This document shows, in pieces, positions 50,839 to 61,361 of a stretch of 64,000 nt of DNA. The stretch lies in NCBI GenBank assembly GCA_964036275.1, contig OZ038434.1, positions 37,905,279-37,969,278 of the forward strand, read 5' to 3'. This stretch comes from Litoditis marina. Lineage: Eukaryota; Nematoda; Chromadorea; Rhabditida; Rhabditidae. The position numbers were made by a program, and so were the translations under genes. Position 1 is the first letter of the stretch, and each line of letters opens with the position of its first letter. The notes beneath the pieces are model-generated. The model searched no databases, was not told the DNA's origin, and saw only the letters and a program-made list of their open reading frames with translations.

Positions 50839-52766
50839 TCGCGCGCAGCGCGAAGCGCTGTGCGAGATTTGTCTTTGGTCCGGCTAATGCGCGCTTCCGT
50901 TTTTTTAGTTTCTCCTCAAAAAGGCTGAAAATTGCAAAACAAAGTTTTTATTGATGTACATGTTTTCTAAAGCTAATTCCCTAACCGTGTTTCAAATTTC
51001 AGCGAAATCGGTTAAGTTTGAGCCTAGTTATGACCTCATGCGCTTCATCAAGAGCGCCAACTTCCGTCGTGTGTGGGTGGGTGGGTGTGTGGGTGGGTGG
51101 GTTGTGACAAGAAAAGTAAACCCAGTTTAAGTGTTTGTACTAAACCGATTTCGTTGAAAATTGTGGAAGACATGTGATACCTACTCAAACACTCGCGGAG
51201 CAAAAAAAATTACGAAGAAATTGTTTTAATCACAGTTATAGACATTTTTCGGAAAGGTGTCTGCGTCTCTCCATTTAGCACGCTCTCTCACTCTCTCTGT
51301 CCGGTCGACAACTCAAACTGTATTGTAACTTATAGTAACAATTACCGATTTGCTCGAAAATTGAAATATGATGCCATCGTGACTTTTATTTGAGTATGAA
51401 GTATTCTTTTCCTGGCGTCCTTCAGGATTCTGGAGACCGGATGACGTCATTTTTGAAAAGTGCAAAGTTGACGTCACATATATTTTCAAATGATGGTAAT
51501 ATCTTAGAAAGGGTCAATTAACGGAGAAACTCAATCTGAAAGTGACGTATTCTGAGATTCTGGAGACCAGATGACGTCATTTTTGAAAAGTGCAAAGTTG
51601 ACGTCACATATATTTTTAAACGATGGTAATATCTTAGAAAGGGTCAATTAACGGTGAAACTCAATCTGAGAGTGATTTATTCTGGGATTCTGGAGACCAG
51701 ATGACGTCGATTTTGAAAAGTGCAAAGTTGACGTCACATATATTTTTAAACGATGGTAATATCTTAGAAAGGGTCAATTAACGGTGAAACTCAATCTGAG
51801 AGTGATGTATTCTGGGATTCTGGAGACCAGATGGAGTCGATTTTGAAAAGTAAAAAGTTGACGTCACATATATTTTCAAATGCTGAAAATATCTTAAAAA
51901 TGGTATATTAACGACAAAACTTTATCTAAATATGACTTATTCTGGAAATCAGAAGGCCAGATGACGTCAACTTTCAAAAAATTGACGTGAAATATGTTTT
52001 CGAATGCTGAAAGTTTCCTAGAAATGGTTAATTTACGATGAAACCTCATACTTCATTCAAACATGACGTATTCTGGGATTCTGAATGGCAGAGGGCAGAA
52101 AGTAAGTTCTCAGAACTGAAATGTTGACGTCATATTTTTCTCAAATGATAGAATGATAGTAATACGTGGCAAGTGGTTCATTAAGAAAACAATTTTATCT
52201 GCACCGTACAGATCAAACCACATACCTACGGCATGTATACAAAAAGAGAAAAATTCATGAAAAAGTGGGGGCCCAACGACTGTGAGATTTGTCTTCTGCT
52301 GTGCGCCCCTTAGACAACTACTCTCAAATGGAGCAGCTACTGCTACAAAAACCGAAAAATACTCATGTATAACTGTTAATTACAAACATACAAAAGTCGT
52401 AAAATATTTTCTCAAACCTGTAAACTAGAATCTACAAATCACAGATGTTAACTCAATGTAGTTAATTATAGAGTTCCTGGTTTTGTGCACAATGGTTGGT
52501 GTTTTTGATCATTACTTCAATTCTAGGTGCTATAACGTTCGGCATATTATTCAACAGTTGTTCTCTATTTCGCAGCTGTGACTTGTAGATTCTAGTTTAC
52601 AGGTTTGAGAAAATATTTTACGACTTTTGTATGTTTGTAATTAACAGTTAGACATGAGTATTTTTCGGTTTTTGTAGCAGTAGCTGCTCCATTTGAGAGT
52701 AGTTGTCTAAGGGGCGCACAGCAGAAGACAAATCTCACAGTCGTTGGGCCCCCACTTTTTCATGAA
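50839..52766. mobile_element. Foldback / Helitron-like element with 130-bp array, copy 2 (6 units), nested in LTR
   Basis: Same ends as copy 1: TCGCGCGCAGCGCGAAGCGC hairpin left, large palindrome right (arms about 52254-52443 and 52573-52766). The intact plus LTR gives the empty site, which shows insertion between A and T with no target-site duplication. The array (about 51410-52135) has six 130-bp units against five in copy 1. The element is younger than the LTR it sits in. Confidence 0.85.
51410..52135 (+). repeat. 130-bp tandem repeat, about 6 units, rich in TGACGTCA
   Basis: Unit starts near 51439, 51569, 51700, 51830, 51959 and 52088 give a steady 130-bp step. At least eight TGACGTCA sites are present. 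Two middle units have CG-to-other changes in the first site (GACGTCGAT, GGAGTCGAT) while the second site (TTGACGTCACAT) is kept. Confidence 0.88.
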
Positions 52767-53883
52767 TTATAAACTGCATTCATCATCTCGCTACTCGACA
52801 GAAAATATCACTTCCAAAATAGTCACCTTTCTTGCCATCCATTTTCAAATTGCGTCGAACAAAAAAAATTCCATTCCCTCCAATTTGCTCAAATTCATCG
52901 AATATTCACTACGAACCAGCTCTGGAACATTCCAATCATGAGTTTCACTTCCTTCGCAACCGATCACAACATAAGAAGAATACGAATTCACCAAACATAA
53001 ACAAAAACGAAAATGTGGCGTCAAAATCGAAATTTTTCGCGCCTCACTTTAGCAATGGGTCAGATTATTTGCATTCGGTCACAGCTTGCTCAAATCATCA
53101 AAAATTCTTCCAAATCGAGACAATTCGAGTTCACATTGCAGAACTAAATGATTCACACAAACTACAGGCATTTCACTCAATTCGCACATTATCCATTTGC
53201 CGATGCACCATTTCGCGCCGGCATCGTGTGTTCGCATGCTCAAATAATAGCCAAAAGTTAAAGTTAGCCAAAAGAAGACAAGTCAGCTCTTGCTAGGCAA
53301 GAAACCGACTGTCCAGTGCATCTACGGTGGTTCAGTGGTATTTTACACACGATACAGGGCGATATTCTATTCCTCAAAGAGAAATATCACGTACAAGTTT
53401 CAACCTTGCTTTCACAGCACATTTTCACTCTTGCCTTTGTGTGAATCATATAGAACAGAACATATAATTACATAGGATTCATATACTATATTGTCTATAA
53501 ACATTAAAATAATTAATATGTTAAATACAACAATCTTCTCATCACTTGGTTACAATTACGAGCATCACAGAATATTGCCAGTCAGTTACATCATCTTAGT
53601 AGCTCAGGGGAGAGCGCTTCACTATTGCAGTTTCACATGTTATAATTGCTCACAATCACATTTGCATCATTCCTTCACATTTCACTTGCTACATACTCAC
53701 ATGACAGAAAGGTACCAACCTAAAGATTTTAGGCCAATTGCATAGATGTAAAAAGAAAGATACGCAGCCAAAACTCGTTGATACGCAGCCAAATTGGTCG
53801 TGCGTCAAGAGAAGGCGCACTCACTTTGCGCCAGCGCGCGTTGCTGACACAATCACAAAATACTCGCTATCGCGTACGCGACA

Positions 53884-53896
53884 CTCCCCCAAAACA
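53884..53896 (-). promoter_or_regulatory. Polypurine tract of minus-strand BEL/Pao element
   Basis: On the minus strand TTTTGGGGGAG lies directly before the LTR start TGTCGCG. A purine run at this place is the usual primer site for plus-strand DNA synthesis in LTR elements, and fixes this LTR as the 3-prime one. Confidence 0.75.
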
Positions 53897-54330
53897 CAAG
53901 TAAAACAGCTAACAAAGTGAAGCTACAGTCAAAAACAACGACAGACCTATCAATGAATATACAGCTAACTAACTAAGTTATTAAAAACTATACTTGATCA
54001 TGACGTGTAGACAAAAACCGCTTGCGAGGCGAAATGAAGACGTCGAGCAGCCTCCCCCACGGCGAAGAACAAAGCTGGACGATGACCCGGAGCCGCTCCA
54101 CAGTAATTGTCCCATTTCACTTCACATCGCTCTGAATGATGTGATTGCATAAAACATCATTCAATCACTTTGTTGCTCTCAACAATTGCTCACATTCCCA
54201 TTCCACTCAAGTTCACAATATACTATAATTTGCTTTCGCTCACACCACACAACATTGTCACAAAAATAACTTGCACTTGCTCACTCACTCTACAATAAAC
54301 AGAAAGGAATACAGCCAGCCATGTTTCAAG

Positions 54331-54696
54331 CTATTGTGTTTTACGTACATCCACATTCCCATTTCGCAAAGCATTATTCGCGGCATGATTATTCAAGTTC
54401 TGAACATTCTTATGTGGACAGAAAGTATTCATAGCATTTGCATTGTTCACTCTCGCGTCACCATTTTGCGGCTGTTGATGCCAATGTCCATTAACGAAAG
54501 GTTGATAACCTTGTGCAAACTGATTCATTGCAAGAAAAGCTCCGCTATTTGGATGAGCTGAATGGTTGCACTGAGGGACACTCACAAAACTTTGCTTCAC
54601 ATAGTTGCCATTATAGTCTGAATCATTCCCACTGAGACCTCGGCAATGTGCCAACAAAATTTCCAGGCTGCTTTTCATTATGTTAAAATTATCCAA
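54331..54696 (-). CDS. Asn/Gln-rich second ORF of BEL/Pao-like element, minus copy
   Basis: A 121-codon ORF after gag, starting MDNFNIMKSSLEIL. The rest is rich in Asn, Gln, His and Ala (VNNANAMN, NLNNHAANNALRNGN) with no protease, reverse transcriptase or integrase motif. The same ORF stands in the plus copy (63524-63889) with only a few residue changes and an identical stop, which suggests constraint or recent copying. It lies between gag and the 3-prime LTR, where pol would be expected. Function unknown; it could be a piece of gag brought into a new frame. Confidence 0.55.
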   Translation of the reverse strand: MDNFNIMKSSLEILLAHCRGLSGNDSDYNGNYVKQSFVSVPQCNHSAHPNSGAFLAMNQFAQGYQPFVNGHWHQQPQNGDARVNNANAMNTFCPHKNVQNLNNHAANNALRNGNVDVRKTQ

Positions 54697-54854
54697 AACA
54701 GTAGAAGTTGTTCTTAACGGTAGCTGACCTATGCTGCAGTACGTGGGTGAAAATTCTTCTCCTAGAACATTTATTTCTATGAAATATATTCATCCGAAAA
54801 ATCAATGGCACGCTGCCAAAGTCTCAGTGGGATCGGGGACAACTATACCACTAC

Positions 54855-55528
54855 CTAACTCACACAAAGCACGATTATGCAACTGGTCACATTTCGAGCA
54901 ATTACTCCAACGCAATATTTCGCCTGATGACCAGTTTTCAAACACTTGAAACACAAATTCAAGCTTTTCGCGAGCACTTTTCTCTCTTGCACATCTCTCA
55001 CAGTCCAACATTTTTCCTCACTATGCCCACTACGATTGCAAAAGACACAAACATGAGATGAAGATCTTGCTGAGTTGTTACTCACACCTACATTTGCCAG
55101 CAAGGTGGTAGTATCAAATTGGTCACTAATGCAATCTCTCACAGCTTGCTCTTCCTTGATAATCTCATCCAAGTTATTCAACAAATCCCTAACTTTCCAA
55201 GTATTACCATCCTGATATTCGCGCCTAGCTAACTCTCTGATAATAGAAGGTTGAAACTTCTGTTTTATCATATTCATTGTAGCAGTAGAATCCTCACAGT
55301 TTTCATATTGCATCAATTGCGTCATAATACTTCGAACTTGAATGAAGACAGAAACTAAAGAGGTCACTTCCGTGGTTGCAGTCGCTATTCTCTGCAATCT
55401 TCGTACCAGCTTGACTTTCACTTCGCTAGGATTGTGATAATTTTTAACCAACAAGTCACATGCAACCTTGTAATTAGTTGCTGTCGGTTCAAAAGGATCC
55501 AAAAGTAGCGCTGCGTCACCTTTCACCA
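54855..55528 (-). pseudogene. BEL/Pao gag, C-terminal part, minus copy (frameshifted)
   Basis: Continues the gag interrupted at 55529. It has the middle of the DUF1759-type region (DAALLLDPFEPTATNYKVAC) and two CX2CX4HX4C zinc knuckles (CVFCNRSGHSEEKC, CFKCLKTGHQAKYC). One base is missing after the second knuckle compared with the plus copy (near 54910), so the third Cys/His motif is lost. Together with the insertion at 55529 this makes the copy defective. I describe only the breaks. Confidence 0.85.
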
Positions 55529-55545
55529 CACACGACTCAAAGCGC

Positions 55546-55735
55546 AGGCTGCCGGCAGTTAAGCGGCAGGGTGCCGGCGGCAAAACCGCGGGGAACCGCG
55601 GCGTGCCGGCAGGCTGCCGCTCACCGCCGGCAGCCAGCCAGCAGGTTGCCGGTAGGCGGCGGTCAGTTGGCAGGCTGCCAGCAGACTGCCGCTTACCGCC
55701 GGCAGCCTGCGCATATTGGGAAGAAATTTATTGAA
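55546..55735. repeat. CTGCCGGCAG-rich subterminal minisatellite, left arm
   Basis: Dense in CTGCCGGCAG, GCCGGCAGCC and CAGCAGGTTGCCGG phrases, strikingly GC-rich for this window. The inverted partner is at 61125-61345. Confidence 0.8.
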
Positions 55736-56265
55736 TTCAAGCTACACTTTCATGAATGATGGTTTTATTTCAATATTTCAAAACAACGACAACAAACAAA
55801 CGAAATATGGTCTCTATCGGGAATGTACAATAAACAAACGATGTAATGAATGGAAAATGAATAAGCGTGAGTGAGAAAACGAGATAGCTGAATGGATACC
55901 GAGAAAACGTGAAGCTATGCGGATATGTAAGCAGCTTCAAAGGCTAGACTGTGGGCCTACCGGACATGAATCAATTATTTTTGAACTTGATAATTTTTTG
56001 ACTGCGAGCCAGACATCAGACTGACGAGGGCGCGGTACGGAAGTCCCGTTCGGGTTGTAGGTGATGTCGTTGGCGTACGCCCTGAAATGATTGTATGAAT
56101 GAAATGAAATAAAACAGAGTGGTGAAAGCTGTCCAACTCCCACTGTGACACAAGACACACGCATAGAACATAATTAGTATAACTTAAACCCCGCATATAA
56201 GTGGTGATAATCAGCCGGTCTCCTAATCTAATTGAAAGAGATATAGGTGTGAGTTGAAAGTGGTT

Positions 56266-56415
56266 GTATCTGAGAAAGGAACTAGGATCCTGTTTTTCGA
56301 AAAAAGATACTGCGTATGTGAGAAAGGAACTAGGATCCTGTTTTTCGAAAAAAGATACTGCGTATGTGAGCAAGGAACTAGGATCCTGTTTTTCGAAAAA
56401 AGATACTGCGAATTT
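56266..56415 (+). repeat. 48-bp tandem repeat, three units
   Basis: Unit contains GGAACTAGGATCCTGTTTTT followed by CGAAAAAAGATACTGCG; the three units differ by single bases. Because 48 is a multiple of three, the plus frame repeats a 16-residue peptide (GTRILFFEKRYCVCE) three times, but there is no sign of a gene around it. Confidence 0.85.
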
Positions 56416-56419
56416 CCTA

Positions 56420-58246
56420 GTTCTGAGCAAACTGATTCTTAGATTTTACCTGAAAACTCTGTTTCCCAGATGTTTTTTTCACTATTTACGTATTTCGTAT
56501 ATTGTTGATCGTAGAGTTGGGTAGTTTTTCTGAGAACGCCACCGCTTTTCTCATAGAATCTTGTTAGGTGGTGTCCGAGAAGCGCATTCGGCGGCTAGCA
56601 TGCCTGAAAATGCTAAGTAATTAGCCTTGATAACGTACAAAAGATCAAGGATACCGAGATATCGTGCTACTTAATTGACGATATGTTTCATGACTGGGTT
56701 TGAACTTCAGATTATACATGTCATAATAATAATAATTGAAAAAAAATAATGTCATTGAAATACGCAAAATATCATGATTTTCGGTGAAGAATTGAAATTT
56801 CCCCCCGAGTTTGGCGTATAGATAACTGATTCGTTGAATTTTGTGCATACCCTAAATGCTCAGCGTTTTGAGAAAAAAACCCTGTTTTTGGTCCGAAGAT
56901 TTGGGCAACCCCCCCCCCTCAAAAATTGTCTGATTTAGCGATTTTCTAAATTAAGGGCAAAACCCCCTTATAATGGCTGAGGGGGAGGGCATGACCCCCT
57001 GTTTGAAAAAGTCACAACTCTGAGGCATTTAGGGTATGATTCTGTGGCTATCCGAATAACTTTACTAGTGTACTGTTAAAAACACCCAATTTGAATGAAG
57101 TTCGTAACCTAATAAGAACTAATTCCCCGGCCTCCCTCCCAAAAAAAATTGCTGAAATGGTAAGATTTACTTGGTGGAAAAATTAAGGATACTCTCTGGC
57201 CCTCTCCCTCTGCCACTGTCAACTAACGGGGTTTCGCACGGTTTATTGTAACACTTATGGAAAATTTCACATATCTCAATGACTCATTACTCATACACAT
57301 CACTCGATGGTTGGCCCATAATTTTAACAAACAAGAGACAAGACCAACTAACCTTCATCAAGTTATTAACTCCCTGCACTCGAGAGAAGAGGGAACAAGA
57401 GGGAACAGGAAAGGACGCTCCAAAACTTGACCAATTGAGGGCGCCCATTTCTGTAAAAACAATAATCAATATACAAATTTAAAACAATAATCTAAATAGA
57501 CACGTGTATTGTGCATAAACCAGTGAGGTTCAACTATTCGAAAAGAAGGATTCCGTTTTTAGATTAAAACACGAGCGAATAAATGGATTCGCATCAAAAA
57601 TATATAAATTTCCTCGTTTTCGAAGACAATAGACAAAGGAGCCCGTTTTCTGATTTTGTTTGACTATTCGGACAAATTTAGTAGGGGGCCACGCGAGTCA
57701 ATTAACGACACATAAAATCATGAATTTGCTCATTTTACTTGTGACTTTGGATTAAATAGATCACAGAAATGCACGAAACATTATCTTGTATGATATGCTA
57801 GATTCGATATACTGTTCAATTACTGCAGGATGATGCTACTTTGTTTTCATCACAAATGGGTCCTCATTTGTAAAATTTCGAAAAATCGGAATCAAAATCG
57901 TGCGGTTACCCACATTAAGAACCGCCTAATAGTTCATTCCCTTCTCATTTCATTTCAAGTCTGAACACTTGAGAATATTATTTGAAAATTAATATCACCT
58001 ACCTTGTGGCTAACCCGCTAACCGTAGAGCAGGAGACACACAAAACCGACGTATGTGGCCGTGGGTTGCCTGCAATAATAATTAATGCGTATACCGTGGC
58101 ATAGGTGAAATAGAAAATAGTTAAATGCCAGTCCGACTCAAACAAATGTGCGTAACCATTTAAAAGGACATGATTCAGAAGGCGAAACTATGTGAATCTA
58201 TATTTATTCAACATTCTAACACTTATAGATATATCATTAATTATTT
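56420..58246. other. Interior of the 5.8-kb element, no gene seen
   Basis: AT-rich, with C-runs near 56909 and 57126 and scattered short open frames. No transposase, reverse transcriptase or other domain was recognised on either strand. Confidence 0.45.
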
Positions 58247-58420
58247 ACACACCAGTAAAGTTATCCGAAGTCAGGATAATTCGAAAAAACGGACACCTTT
58301 TTCGCCGAAAAGAAATAAATCGTTCTACTTTTGATGAGAAATCATGACCTGTCACGTTTTTACATCTGAAAACGGATTACTTTTTGTCGCTCAGTAGGAC
58401 TTTACTGATGTTTGTTGGTT
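58247..58420. mobile_element. MITE, family F2, copy 2
   Basis: Starts ACACCAGTAAAGTTATCCGA and ends AGGACTTTACTGATGTTTG, an imperfect inverted pair. The interior shares TCTACTTTTGATGA and TGAAAACGGA with the copy at 23080. A lone left terminus (CATACACCAGTAAGGT) recurs at 58603, perhaps a partial third copy. Confidence 0.6.
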
Positions 58421-58730
58421 ATATTAGTGTTTTATCAATGAATTTTTGATTTATTTTTGTTTTGCTTAATCCTTTTTTGTTTATTTAGTGGTTCTGCTGA
58501 TTTAATTCCCCTCCTTCCTCAAACTGTCGAAATCTAAGAAGGACAGGCATGAGGCCATTCAAACTGAATTTATATACACTTTTGCTAAAAGAAGCAAACA
58601 TACACCAGTAAGGTGTGACTAATCTACAAAAATTCACCCGTTTTTCATCCTAATACGTGAAAAAAAACATGATTTTGCATAAAAAATGAGCGAATTTGTA
58701 AGATGTTATCTAAAAAAGTGGTTCGTTGTT

Positions 58731-58790
58731 CAAAGTATTGGGTTCTTACCCCAAGTGCCTCGGCCACTGCGACCGAGCCTTTCTGATAAA
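58731..58790 (-). other. tRNA-Leu-like remnant (AAG anticodon loop)
   Basis: On the minus strand an A-box-like GTGGCCGAGGC is followed by a perfect five-pair anticodon stem TTGGG/CCCAA around the loop GTAAGAA, which would give anticodon AAG (Leu). No good B box or acceptor stem follows, so it is a truncated tRNA-derived sequence or SINE head, not a working tRNA. Confidence 0.45.
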
Positions 58791-59077
58791 CTTATTTAAT
58801 ACCTGCTTTTAAAAGACGACTTTGTAGTACTCACCTGTTTTACAAAAACTCCGGATATAACATGTGAACTGTAAGGCGTCCCTGGCAGCAGCGAGTAATC
58901 TATTTCTGGTCCTCTGCTGAATTCAAGCAGCAAGTATTAGTCCCTGAAATTTGTCAAGACTTACCACACCTCTGGAGACTGAAATAATGTGGAATAGACT
59001 AATAAATACGTGTTCTATTTATAAAACAATCAAAGTCAAAGACAAACAATATTCAGTGTGTCGTTCAATCGTATTGT

Positions 59078-59815
59078 ACGTGATTACGTAAATCTATCAA
59101 CAAGTATGGTACCATTCCATTACCCAGGGTATTCCAATAGTAACATAGGTTTTTAAACTTTCCAAAATAAGATTCCTTTGATGACCAAAGGAACCTACGT
59201 GATTCCCCTGTAATATCGCTCCACGTTAGGACGTCGCAACGCTGACTAATGTTATGATTACAGGTAGCGCCCCGCAACGGCAAACCGAAAGGCGGAGAGG
59301 TCCGTACGACCAAAGCGGGGTGCCGCCTCCATTTCCTTAGACTCTTTCATTTGTCTTGAGTTGAATAAACCTTGATACTCTACCGTCTCCAGTTGTTTTC
59401 CAATGGGCCCAACACCCAATTGGTAGCAGCGACTTTTCTAGAAACTTCTAGTTCGATCCACCACCCCCTTTCCGTGATTACGTAAATCTATCAACAAGTA
59501 TGGTACCATTCCATTTCCCAGGGTATTCCAATAGTAACATAGGTTTTTAAACTTTCCAAAATAAGATTCCTTTGATGACCAAAGGAACCTACGTGATTCC
59601 CCTGTAATATCGCTCCACGTAAGGACGTCGCAACGCTGACTAATGTTATGATTACAGGTAGCGCCCCGCAACAGCAAACCGAAAGGCGGAGAGGTCCGTA
59701 CGACCAAAGCGGGATGCCGCCTCCATTTCCTTAGACTCTTTCATTTGTCTTGAGTTGAATAAACCTTGATACTCTACCGTCTCCGGTTGTTTTCCAATGG
59801 GCCCAACACCCAATT
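59078..59815 (+). mobile_element. Pair of 344-bp LTR-like direct repeats with a 50-bp interior
   Basis: 59078-59421 and 59472-59815 match at a constant 394-bp offset with few changes. Each runs from TGATTACGTAAATC to CCCAACACCCA, a TG...CA layout. The 50-bp spacer begins with TGGTAGCAGCGAC, which looks like a primer binding site. This would be an LTR retroelement deleted down to LTR-PBS-LTR. Opposite-strand open frames across it are duplicates and not genes. Confidence 0.65.
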
Positions 59816-59821
59816 GTATTA

Positions 59822-60520
59822 CGTGTTTTCTGACGGGACGGGTTTTTTCAATGATTTCTGATCTGCACATGAGGAGAGACTACAAGAAATATTGATTTCA
59901 AAATAACTCAACCTACATCATTATGTGCGGTTTTCAAGAAGTAAATTTCCAAACTACGTAAAAATCGCAAAATACATCCAAAAGCAAGCAAAGAAAACGA
60001 CCACAAGTGCAAACTCTTTCCAAATACAGAATAAGCGACACACTAAACTACAATAACAAATACATTTCAGTTAGATTGAAAAAATACAACAAAAATTTAT
60101 AATGAAAACGATGAAAATATTGGCAAATGAAAACTACGACGCATAGTTTATTATGTTCAAGTTGTAAACCGCGGACGTGATGATCGCATTGGTCGTTGGA
60201 TTTAAATCCCGGCAGTGAGAAGACTTTTCGCAGAATCGAACTCCTGATGGAATTGGCGTGTTCATGTGAATAATCTGTGAATCATCTTTGGTTTGACAAA
60301 GAAGTTCTTCATCCTTTCTCAGTATCACATCGTAACTACATATTCGCGCCATTATTTATCGTAATTTCACCAAATAGATGGCTAAAAGCGTACCTCATTC
60401 ACTATCATAATCATCAATTGTTTTAATACACATGAATTTCGAGTTCACTGAACTATTCGAACACGAATCTCTTAGTTGGATGATTTTAAACCTTTTATTG
60501 ACTGCGAAGGGGGCCAATTC
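59822..60520. other. Interior of the 5.8-kb element, no gene seen
   Basis: AT-rich; the minus-strand open frame 60134-60352 has no recognisable domain and no exon signals. Nothing else was supported. Confidence 0.4.
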
Positions 60521-60525
60521 TCTAA

Positions 60526-61095
60526 CTGACTGGGTTTTTCGGTAACGTAACCGGTTTTTGATAACCATTTTTCAGGTTACCTCACAGGCAATCGGTTGGT
60601 AACCTAAAATGAAAGAAAACCGATTACCTGTTTTTGTAACGCAATGATTATCATCGTTAGTTTGTACGGTAACCCAAATTTAGTTTTAGGTTACTTACCG
60701 GTTACCTGTGAAGTAACCTAAAAAAGTTTACGACAACCGGTTAGGTTACCTGTGCTCCTGTGTATTGTTCACCAATTGAGTAAAATAAAGCTGATGAGGA
60801 ATTTGATCTAACGTTAACGAGATAACCAAGTTGGTTACTTTGGTTAATTGGTTACCTTTTGGCTTATTCCTAGATTCGAGATCGATTAGCGAACATGTTA
60901 CCGAACGGGCGAATCGAACACTTACACTAACCAAGTGGTTACTTTCGTTAACTGGTTCGCACTCGAATCCTCCGGTTGCATTGCTGTTAACCTGATTTTT
61001 AGTTTAGCGGAATATCGTTCATCCGGTAAACGTGTGGTGACTAATCGGACAAACCCAAAATAGGTTACCGAAATTCGGATTAGGTTAGCTTGCTC
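60526..61095. repeat. GGTTACC / GGTAACC motif cluster
   Basis: About 570 bp with well over fifteen GGTTACC-like heptamers in both orientations (GGTAACGTAACCGG, CAGGTTACCT, GACAACCGGTTAGGTTACC and so on). A related but shorter cluster is in gene 1 intron 1 (16120-16345). Confidence 0.7.
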
Positions 61096-61124
61096 TGCTT
61101 GGCTACAACAACCCGCCGCTTCAC

Positions 61125-61345
61125 CGCATGTCAGTCTGCCAAGCGGTCTATTTTCCTAATTGCCGATTAGCTGCCGACAAACCGCGAGCGGGCTGCCAGC
61201 AATCTGCCCAACTGCTGAATGGCTGCCGTTTCCCAGCTGGCAGCGTGCCTGTCTTCCTAATAGCCGTTTCAACGCCGCCAGCCTGCCGGCAGCCCGCCAG
61301 CAGTCTGCCGGCAGGCTGCCGAGCTCCTTAACTGCCGGCAGGCTG
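61125..61345. repeat. CTGCCGGCAG-rich subterminal minisatellite, right arm
   Basis: Inverted partner of 55546-55735, with GCCTGCCGGCAGCCCGCCAG and CTGCCGGCAGGCTGC. Plus-strand open frames through it (61128-61450) are Cys/Gln/Pro-rich artefacts. Confidence 0.8.
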
Positions 61346-61361
61346 CGCTTTGAGTCGTGTG

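Larger units (their letters stand above)
50560..53883 (-). mobile_element. BEL/Pao-type 3-prime LTR, minus orientation, split by a nested element
   Basis: In minus orientation the LTR starts TGTCGCGTACGCG at 53883, directly after a polypurine tract, and runs to about 50560. It matches the plus LTR for about 1.4 kb once the insertion at 50839-52766 is ignored. The sequence matches at the junction (CACAGAAA on one side, TTATAAACTGC on the other) show a clean insertion. This is the 3-prime LTR of the minus-strand gag element to its right. Confidence 0.85.
55529..61361. mobile_element. 5.8-kb TIR element nested in gag, with CTGCCGGCAG-rich arms
   Basis: Ends are CACACGACTCAAAGCGCAG on both sides, inverted, and go on into GC-rich arms (55546-55735 and 61125-61345) built of CTGCCGGCAG, GCCAGCAG and related palindromes. 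Comparison with the uninterrupted gag at 62690 shows the exact insertion point, between codons for LKSL and VKGD, with a 2-bp CA repeated. The TIR starting CAC recalls CACTA-type elements, but there is no visible transposase and the target duplication is short, so the class is open. The interior holds several further repeats listed below. Confidence 0.8.

Noticed and set aside
54000..54120. Possible pol/integrase C-terminus before the minus-strand LTR
   Set aside because: Short basic stretches can be read on the minus strand but no conserved integrase or DUF5641-type motif is visible.
60134..60352. 72-codon minus-strand open frame in the 5.8-kb element
   Set aside because: No domain, no duplicate elsewhere in the window and no exon signals.
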